Program-made: the position numbers and the translations under genes
Source: Cyanobacteria bacterium FACHB-63
GTDB taxonomy: Bacteria; Cyanobacteriota; Cyanobacteriia; Leptolyngbyales; Leptolyngbyaceae
Direction: 5' to 3'
Assembly: GCA_014695255.1 (NCBI GenBank)
Contig: JACJNX010000053.1
Span: 1 to 64,000, forward strand
DNA: 64,000 bases
Shown here: in pieces, positions 57,875 to 64,000 of the stretch
Layout of the letters: each line of letters starts with the position of its first letter
Position numbering within the stretch: position 1 is the first letter of the stretch
Notes under the pieces: generated by a model
What the model saw: the letters and a program-made list of their open reading frames with translations, nothing else
Told to the model about the DNA's origin: nothing
Databases searched by the model: none

Positions 57875-57948
57875 TTTGTGGATTTTGTGTCGATCGTCTC
57901 AATGGAATAGACCTGAATTTTTCCGCTTTGGTTCAGTCGGCTAATTGT

Positions 57949-57977
57949 CCCCTAGATCGCCAGCTCTAGGGGATTTT
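57949..57977. terminator. terminator after the YajQ gene
   Basis: CCCCTAGA (57949-57956) pairs with TCTAGGGG (57965-57972), then ATTTT. It lies just before the stop of the convergent kinase (57983), so it probably serves both directions. Confidence 0.75.
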
Positions 57978-57982
57978 GAATC

Positions 57983-59182
57983 TCAGTTATTTGATTCGAT
58001 TGCGTCTTGAATTTCTAGCGGGAAAATCACTGTGAAAGTCGAGCCTTCTTGGGGTTGGGAGGAAAGATAAATATTGCCTTTCAAGAGTTCTACTAGACGA
58101 GCCACGATCGCTAATCCTAATCCGGTACTATCGGGCGATCGCATTGTTCCAACGCGCTCAAAGGGAGCAAACAGCCTAATCTGATCTTCTGGATCAATCC
58201 CGATTCCCGTATCCGTTACAGAGAGCGCCCAGCGATCGTTAGCTAAAGTGCGACTGGTGATCGTGACGCTGCCAGATTCGGTATAACGCACTGCGTTACT
58301 GACTAAATTGACAATGACTTGCTGCAACCGATAGGGATCAGTAATGACTTCGGTTGGAGCTTGATCAAGTTTAGTAATCAATTGCAAGCCACGATCGTTG
58401 GCTAAGGGTTGGATCACTTCTAGAACAGATTGAATCAAAGCAGGTAGGTCGATCGCTTCGGGGATCACCTGCATTTTTCCAGCTTCGTAGCGCGAGAGAT
58501 CGAGCGCATCATTGATCAGACGCAGCAATCGTCGTCCACCCCGTAATACTTTCTCGACGTGTTCTAAGCTAGCGATAGAATCTCGCGCTTGTTCTTGTCG
58601 AGATTGCCGTAAAAACAAATCTGCATAGCCAATAATCGAAGTAAGCGGTGTTTTCAGCTCGTGAGCGAGAATAGAGAGGTTATCTTCACTCGATCGTGCT
58701 AATCGCTTCAATTCGGTTACGGTCATGCTGAGTTGGCTTCGCACTTGTTCCAATTCATCTAACCGTTCAGCAACATAGCTTTTGAAGCATTTTGAAATCG
58801 CCAGATCGATCACCGCATCAATCACCATGACTGCACGAAAAATTTCTTCAGATGTGCCTGTCAGTAACTCGGTGCGAAGACAGTCGAAAATCGTTTTGCG
58901 TAAGAGATGGTATTCCTGGGCGATTTCGCTCGGATCAAAGCCTTGTGCTGCACGCAGAACACCGTGAGAAATACTTGCTTTTGTAACTGTCTCATCATCA
59001 TCGTCTGCGGTTTGCGACATTGTGATCGCCATCGCCAGCAATACATCCTCGATGTGATCCTCGATCGCGGTTCGCTCTATGGTCGCTGCACTGCGAATGT
59101 GGCGATCGTTTCCCACCGCATCTGCCCAGTTTTGCTTGATGCGATCGATGTTATCTTTCAGCAGTTGGCTAAAATCCTGCAT
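57983..59182 (-). CDS. histidine kinase with RsbRD-like N-terminal domain
   Basis: 399 residues, cytoplasmic. N-terminal helical RsbRD-like domain (about 1-140), a coiled linker, then H-box ILAHELKTPLTS (His174), N-box NLVSNAVRYT, DTGIGIDPED and TGLGLAIV, all intact. Partner regulator unknown. Single-gene unit. Confidence 0.92.
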   Translation of the reverse strand: MQDFSQLLKDNIDRIKQNWADAVGNDRHIRSAATIERTAIEDHIEDVLLAMAITMSQTADDDDETVTKASISHGVLRAAQGFDPSEIAQEYHLLRKTIFDCLRTELLTGTSEEIFRAVMVIDAVIDLAISKCFKSYVAERLDELEQVRSQLSMTVTELKRLARSSEDNLSILAHELKTPLTSIIGYADLFLRQSRQEQARDSIASLEHVEKVLRGGRRLLRLINDALDLSRYEAGKMQVIPEAIDLPALIQSVLEVIQPLANDRGLQLITKLDQAPTEVITDPYRLQQVIVNLVSNAVRYTESGSVTITSRTLANDRWALSVTDTGIGIDPEDQIRLFAPFERVGTMRSPDSTGLGLAIVARLVELLKGNIYLSSQPQEGSTFTVIFPLEIQDAIESNN

Positions 59183-59254
59183 AGCAACGATTAGAAACCT
59201 TTGAGGATTATCACCAAAAAAGCTATCGAAATTAATCCATCATGCGAGTGAAAT

Positions 59255-59905
59255 TTACTTCAAAGCAGGAATGTTTGGGCGTAGACACAGATATGCAAGG
59301 GGACCAAACAAAGGAACAAGCGCAACGACCCAAAAGAACTGAGACTGTTGCATTAATCCCCGCCGCGCCATATCATCACTCAACAATGTTGGATAGGGAA
59401 ACAATAGCGTAAATAGTAGAACTGCCAACGTCATGCCGTGAATAAACTTATCAGTTAGAAAGGATTGAATAAAAGCGCCCCAGTCACCCAATAGAATCGC
59501 GAACAATAGCAATACCAGAGTACTGATGGTCAGAACAATCCCTGTCGATCGAGCATCCAACACCGAGAGCAAAGGATCTTTTTCGCCTGAGAACTGTTCA
59601 TTCGGTTCGCGCAGTGCAAGATAAGGAATCAAAGCAAGCACACCGGACGCAACCGACCCTAGCATAAACGCCCACGCTGGAATCCGCTGCGTTCTACCAT
59701 CGGCAAAGATGAGGCAGCTATAAATCAGTAGCCAGATTCCAACCATGCTGAATATCGACACCACCACCGGATTAAGTAGCGGAATCTGTCCTGATAACAA
59801 CGTTTGAATGGGCTGTAGCAAGTTAGAGCGTAAAGGTGGAGCAAACCACAGCACATAGACAATAAATCCAAACCATATCATCCATAAGCCTAGTTTTCGT
59901 AGCAT
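59255..59905 (-). CDS. six- to seven-helix membrane protein, unknown
   Basis: 216 residues from MLRKLGLWMIW, chosen because AAGGAG lies about 7 nt upstream; the longer form from 59998 begins with a hydrophilic, unlikely segment. Multiple hydrophobic helices throughout, no known motif. 72 bp upstream of the small-protein gene. Confidence 0.7.
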   Translation of the reverse strand: MLRKLGLWMIWFGFIVYVLWFAPPLRSNLLQPIQTLLSGQIPLLNPVVVSIFSMVGIWLLIYSCLIFADGRTQRIPAWAFMLGSVASGVLALIPYLALREPNEQFSGEKDPLLSVLDARSTGIVLTISTLVLLLFAILLGDWGAFIQSFLTDKFIHGMTLAVLLFTLLFPYPTLLSDDMARRGLMQQSQFFWVVALVPLFGPLAYLCLRPNIPALK

Positions 59906-60041
59906 TCCCCGCTCCTTATCCATTTGCTTGTGAGCTTCTAAGTTACCTCGAATGATTACCTCGCATGACCGTGGGATAGGCATCTTGCTCGTTCTCAAAA
60001 TTACTCAAGATCCGATCGAGATGCCTGACCCACCGGTGCTT

Positions 60042-60359
60042 TTATGCTAGGGATTCGCCCGCTTGCGACAACAATTCGCCCAACTGCTCGACTTTAACTG
60101 CGATGTCTCCAGTCGCATCGGCTGCGGCTTCCGAAGTATCTTCACCCAAATCCATCAGAATCTCTGAAATTGCAGCAACATCGCCATCTGACAATGCTGC
60201 TTTGAGAGCGCCGAGATCTTCTGATAGATCAGTGCCTTGAAGCTGTTGTTGCCAGCTTTCGATCACTGCGATCGCTTGCTCGATCGGAATCGAGGTCAGT
60301 CCGCCTTGAAGTGCCGAAATCGTCGTATCGACATCAATCGTTTTAATCGAGTCTGCCAT
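60042..60359 (-). CDS. small acidic conserved cyanobacterial protein
   Basis: 105 residues, acidic and helical (SDGDVAAISEILMDLGEDTSEAAAD), no signal or membrane segment. I recognise the type as a conserved small cyanobacterial protein but know no function. Confidence 0.7.
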   Translation of the reverse strand: MADSIKTIDVDTTISALQGGLTSIPIEQAIAVIESWQQQLQGTDLSEDLGALKAALSDGDVAAISEILMDLGEDTSEAAADATGDIAVKVEQLGELLSQAGESLA

Positions 60360-60576
60360 AGTTGATCATCCTAAATTTTGTAAAAAATTCTCACAATTGC
60401 CTCACACCTGTCTCGATTCTTGCAGTCTGTCCTTAGAATTCGTCTTCCTTATGAGGGAGATAGGCGATCGGCTAAATTCCTAGCAATTTCCTCAAGCTCA
60501 GTCTTTGGATCGATACATTTCGCATACAAATCTTTAAACAATGAAACAGTTACTTGCCCTACGTTGATTTGTAATC

Positions 60577-61875
60577 ATGCGACTTCCGACTCCTGCCCGA
60601 TTGACGCTCAGCCATCTCGGACTCGCTGGTGTGCTGTTTTTAAGTGGCTGTAACCTGATTCCATCTAGCGATGCCCAACAACAGCCCAATTCCCAGAATC
60701 AGCAAGGAGGGGCGGTTGCAGTAGATGCTGCGGTAGCGGAACTGGGTGCTTTGACAGAAGACCGCAGCTATACGGGAACGACTCGCCCCTTTCGTGAGGT
60801 TTCGCTCCGATCGCAAGCCGAAGGCAGAATCACAGATATCACCGTAAATGTGGGCGATGCAGTGCGATCGGGTCAGGTTGTGGCTCAGTTAGACGGCACG
60901 ATCGCAACCTCATCTGTGGCTCAAGCCGAAGCCGAAGTTGCAGCGCGAGAATCGGAAGTTGCGAGTTTACAAGCAGAAGTTGAAGAAGCCCGAACTCAGG
61001 TCGAACGAGCACGATTAGAATTGCAGCAAGCGCGATCGGACTATCAGCGACAAGCCCAACTGTTTCGTCAGGGTGCCATTTCAGAACAACAAGCGGAAAC
61101 GGGGAGAACCCGTGTTGGAACCGCAGAACAAGCATTACGATCGGCAGAAAAACAAGTTGGAAATCGGCAGCAAGCCGTTACCGCTTCAGCCAGACGCATT
61201 ACAGCCCAGCAAGCGATCGTCAATCAAGAGCGTGAACGTCAGTCTTACAGTGTTCTCACATCTCCAGTAAATGGTGCAGTGCTAGCGCGTCCAACCGAAC
61301 CTGGAAACTTAGCTCAACCGGGAACTGAAGTGCTGCGACTGGGCGATTTCAATCGAGTGAAAGTAGAGGTGCAAGTCTCGGAGCGGGAGTTTGCGAACAT
61401 TCGGGTGGGGCAGAGAGCGCAAGTTCGGTTAGACGCCTTGCCGAATCAAACGATCGCTGGAGAAGTCACGCGAATTTCACCTGCCGCAGAAACACGAGCG
61501 CGATTGATTCCAGTGGAAGTGACCATTCCGAATCCCAACGGCAGAATTGGCAGTGGATTGTTAGCACGAGTCAGTTTTCAAACCGAAAACGCTCGGCGAG
61601 TCGTGGTTCCAGAGACAGCGACGCAAATCGGACAAAGACCGCAGCAATCTTCTGATCAAAATCAAGAGCCACCCAAGTCCGCCACGATCTATGTGGTGAC
61701 TCGATCGAAGGAGCAAGCCACAGTCAGCCCCCGACAAGTGCAGCTTGGCAAGCGGGTAAGCGGGCAAGTCGAAGTTTTATCAGGGTTAAATGCGGGTGAA
61801 TCGTTTGTGGTTCGCAGCAGTGGCAAGTTAGAGGCGGGTGCGCCCGTTCGGTTGAGCATTTTATCGCAGGGATAG
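60577..61875 (+). CDS. RND efflux periplasmic adaptor, HlyD/AcrA family
   Basis: 432-residue membrane-fusion lipoprotein (lipobox LSGC in LAGVLFLSGCNLIP), with a biotinyl-lipoyl hairpin split around a long coiled coil (about residues 105-215, VAQAEAEVAARESEVASLQ...), a beta-barrel domain and a C-terminal membrane-proximal domain. It bridges the RND pump to an outer-membrane channel. The pump gene starts 4 bp downstream. Confidence 0.95.
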   Translation: MRLPTPARLTLSHLGLAGVLFLSGCNLIPSSDAQQQPNSQNQQGGAVAVDAAVAELGALTEDRSYTGTTRPFREVSLRSQAEGRITDITVNVGDAVRSGQVVAQLDGTIATSSVAQAEAEVAARESEVASLQAEVEEARTQVERARLELQQARSDYQRQAQLFRQGAISEQQAETGRTRVGTAEQALRSAEKQVGNRQQAVTASARRITAQQAIVNQERERQSYSVLTSPVNGAVLARPTEPGNLAQPGTEVLRLGDFNRVKVEVQVSEREFANIRVGQRAQVRLDALPNQTIAGEVTRISPAAETRARLIPVEVTIPNPNGRIGSGLLARVSFQTENARRVVVPETATQIGQRPQQSSDQNQEPPKSATIYVVTRSKEQATVSPRQVQLGKRVSGQVEVLSGLNAGESFVVRSSGKLEAGAPVRLSILSQG

Positions 61876-61879
61876 AACC

Positions 61880-64000
61880 ATGACAGTGCAGAATCCTCCA
61901 TCGCGTGGCTTTAGTATTAGCTCGATCGCGATTCGACGACATATTGCGACGTTGATGCTGACATTAGCCGTGATTGTCATCGGTCTTTATTTCTTGTCGA
62001 GTCTACAAGTCGATTTGCTGCCCTCGATTACCTATCCTCGGATTGGGGTGCGGGTGCAGGCACCAGGAATTTCTCCGGATGTTGCAGTCGATGAAGTGAC
62101 TCGTCCGCTGGAAGAAGCGCTGTCTGCAACAGAAGGTGTCGTTCAAGTCTATTCACAAACCCGTGAAGGACAAGTCAGCGTCGATTTGTTCTTTCAACCC
62201 GGCGGAAATATCGACCAAGCGCTGAATGATGCCACCGCAGCGTTTAACCGAGCGCGGGGGAACCTGCCAGATACGATCGAGGAACCTACACTCTTCAAAG
62301 TTGATCCGTCTCAGCTTCCGGTTTACGAGTTTGCGGTCACTGCTCCTTCTTCTAAACTGGTTGATTTGCGCGTGTTTGCCGATGAAGAATTGGCGCGGGA
62401 ATTAGGAGTTGTCGAAGGAGTTGCGGCAGTTGATGTGTCTGGAGGCGTAGAGGAAGAAGTCCGGGTAATCGTGGATCTCGATCGATTGCAGGCACTTGGC
62501 GTAGGTTTGAACAGCATTTTACAAGAGCTAGAAGAGACGAACCAGGATGTCTCCGGGGGTCGGATTTTAGGCAAAAATTCTGAACCGCTGACGCGAACGA
62601 TCGGACGATTCAAAAACGCGGCAGAAATTGAGAATCTGTCCTTCCAATCTGCAACTCAATCAACTACTACACAATCGACAACGCCATCGACAACACAAAC
62701 TACAACGTCTTCTACAACGCAACCCGCAGCACCGCCCCCCTCTAATCGCGTCTATCTGCGTGATTTTGCCGAAGTTAACGATGGTACTCAGAAGCAGCGC
62801 GTATTCGTAAACTTGAATGGTCAGCCTGCGGTAAAAGTGAGTATTCAGAAACAACCGGATGCGAACACGATTCAAGTCGTTCAAGGGGTGAAGCGGCGGA
62901 TTGAGGAACTACGTCGATCCGGTCTGATTCCTCAAGAGATGCAGCTTCTTTCAACTTTAGACGAATCGACCTTCATTCAAGCCTCGCTCAACAGCGTCAC
63001 TGAAGCAGCGTTATCAGGAGCCGTACTCGCAGCATTTTCGGTTCTGTTATTTTTGGGATCACTCAGGCAAACCTTTATCATTTCGCTAACGATTCCACTT
63101 TGTACATTAGTGGCGATCGCGGCAATGAGACTAAGCGGTTTCTCGCTGAATATCTTTAGCATGGCAGGATTAGCGATTAGTATCGGTCAAGCTGTGGATA
63201 CTTCGGTTGTCATCCTGGAAAATATCGACAAAAAGGCTGAAGGACAGGGAGGCACAGCAGGGCTAGCGACGCAAGGAACTGGAGCGTCGATCGACTTGGT
63301 TGAAGAGAGTAGTCGCGAGGTCGAGTCCTCGCTGGTTGCGGCAACCGGCGCAAACTTAGTTTCAGTCTTGCCGTTTATCTTAGTGGGCGGCTTTATTTCT
63401 CTATTGTTTAACGAGTTGATCTTAACGATTTGCTTTGCGGTTGCAGCTTCGTTGCTGGTCGCCGTGACTGTCGTGCCGATGTTAGCCTCTCGATTGTTGG
63501 CGATTCGCTGGTCGAGTCGGGTTAACCGCTTCTGGGTGTTTCGTCAGTTTGATCAGCGTTTAACAGGGGGAACCCGACGCTATGCAGGGTTGCTGGCTAA
63601 AGCGACCCGCAAGCCGATTCTGGTGATCGTGCTGACATTTCTGCTTCTTGGCGGTAGCGGTTTGTGGATGGCGGGACGAATTCCGCAAGAAATCTTGCCG
63701 CGAATTAGTACCGGGCAAGCAAATTTATTCGCTCAATTTCCACCGGGAACGCCGATCGCAACCAGCCAAAGAGTGATGCAGGAAGTCGATAACATTCTGC
63801 AAGCTCAGCCGGAAACCGAGTATGTGTTTACGACAGTGGGTGGCTTTTTGTTTGGCAACAATACCAGTGAAAATCCGCTGCGGGCTTCAAGCAACATCAC
63901 CCTAAAGTCCGGGACAGATGTCGAGAAGTTTGTTGAAAAAATTAATCGTGAATTTCGCAAGCTCAATTTAGTAGACATTCTTCTCCGTGTCAGTCCGGGA
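61880..64000 (+). CDS. RND efflux pump permease, 3' part cut by the window edge
   Basis: At least 707 residues, open to the last base. Inner-membrane AcrB/MdtB-type pump: N-terminal helix and FLSSLQVDLLPSITYPRIGV, porter domain, TM2 onwards (LSGAVLAAFSVLLFLGSLR). The TM4 motif reads AVDTSVVILENI: one Asp (about 440) is kept and the second is Thr, unlike AcrB DD. A Ser/Thr/Gln-rich insert (about residues 257-286) interrupts the first porter half. Substrate unknown. Confidence 0.95.
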   Translation, partial: MTVQNPPSRGFSISSIAIRRHIATLMLTLAVIVIGLYFLSSLQVDLLPSITYPRIGVRVQAPGISPDVAVDEVTRPLEEALSATEGVVQVYSQTREGQVSVDLFFQPGGNIDQALNDATAAFNRARGNLPDTIEEPTLFKVDPSQLPVYEFAVTAPSSKLVDLRVFADEELARELGVVEGVAAVDVSGGVEEEVRVIVDLDRLQALGVGLNSILQELEETNQDVSGGRILGKNSEPLTRTIGRFKNAAEIENLSFQSATQSTTTQSTTPSTTQTTTSSTTQPAAPPPSNRVYLRDFAEVNDGTQKQRVFVNLNGQPAVKVSIQKQPDANTIQVVQGVKRRIEELRRSGLIPQEMQLLSTLDESTFIQASLNSVTEAALSGAVLAAFSVLLFLGSLRQTFIISLTIPLCTLVAIAAMRLSGFSLNIFSMAGLAISIGQAVDTSVVILENIDKKAEGQGGTAGLATQGTGASIDLVEESSREVESSLVAATGANLVSVLPFILVGGFISLLFNELILTICFAVAASLLVAVTVVPMLASRLLAIRWSSRVNRFWVFRQFDQRLTGGTRRYAGLLAKATRKPILVIVLTFLLLGGSGLWMAGRIPQEILPRISTGQANLFAQFPPGTPIATSQRVMQEVDNILQAQPETEYVFTTVGGFLFGNNTSENPLRASSNITLKSGTDVEKFVEKINREFRKLNLVDILLRVSPG

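Noticed and set aside
1-64000. CRISPR array, transposase, prophage or tRNA genes
   Set aside because: No regularly spaced repeats, no transposase or integrase motifs and no cloverleaf-like stretches were noticed by eye; a tRNAscan or CRISPR search would be decisive.

Overview
The window is a 64 kb stretch of cyanobacterial chromosome. Evidence for this is the very high density of the HIP1-type octamer GCGATCGC and the gene set: FtsH3-type protease, NtcB, cyanobacterial-type GlgC, carotenoid oxygenase, a 2-oxoglutarate decarboxylase plus succinate-semialdehyde dehydrogenase pair, a two-domain histidine phosphatase and several small cyanobacterial families. I infer a filamentous, Leptolyngbya-like organism, but the sequence alone does not fix the genus. 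I see no rRNA, tRNA, CRISPR array, transposase or prophage. The window reads as core chromosome with many small single-gene transcription units on both strands.

Layout. 0-6 kb: deaminase and thymidylate kinase, a small conserved protein, an FHA protein, a Cu+-type P-ATPase, a TM2 protein and small membrane proteins. 6-12 kb: Uma2-family protein, CPBP protease, tandem histidine phosphatase, TrpD2-like protein and ntcB. 12-21 kb: acnB, argJ, a PepSY-like protein, anmK, a serine/threonine kinase and a tandem universal stress protein. 21-31 kb: class IV aminotransferase, GT2-TPR protein, ftsH, SnoaL-like protein, CDF zinc exporter, guaA, cbiD, a membrane protein and an O-methyltransferase. 31-36 kb: a lipoprotein, the 2-oxoglutarate decarboxylase/SSADH pair that closes the cyanobacterial TCA cycle, a response regulator and a DUF2294/MpsC protein. 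36-47 kb: glycine cleavage genes gcvT, gcvH and gcvP, glgC, a P-loop kinase without a normal start codon, ParA, an NAD-dependent epimerase and hemE. 47-56 kb: a WGxxGxxG protein, then a run of minus-strand genes (formamidase, cysteine hydrolase, BMP solute-binding protein, degenerate histidine kinase, Ser/Thr kinase), GT4, DUF2470 and carotenoid oxygenase. 56-64 kb: DprA-like, MAPEG and YajQ operon, an RsbRD-type histidine kinase, and the start of an RND efflux operon that runs off the end of the window.

How the parts work together. Nitrogen and carbon balance is a recurring theme. ntcB has a textbook NtcA-activated promoter (GTAN8TAC-N22-TAN3T). The formamidase cluster looks like amide-nitrogen scavenging and has a one-mismatch NtcA-like site. 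AcnB, 2-oxoglutarate decarboxylase and SSADH act before and after 2-oxoglutarate, the signal NtcA senses. The points most worth following up are the formamidase-to-kinase gene cluster, the P-loop kinase whose Walker A motif precedes any ATG/GTG/TTG, the high share of tail-to-tail gene pairs that overlap (five share exactly one 4-nt stop palindrome), a candidate small RNA between two terminators downstream of acnB, and two dispersed palindromes whose arms differ by compensating changes.
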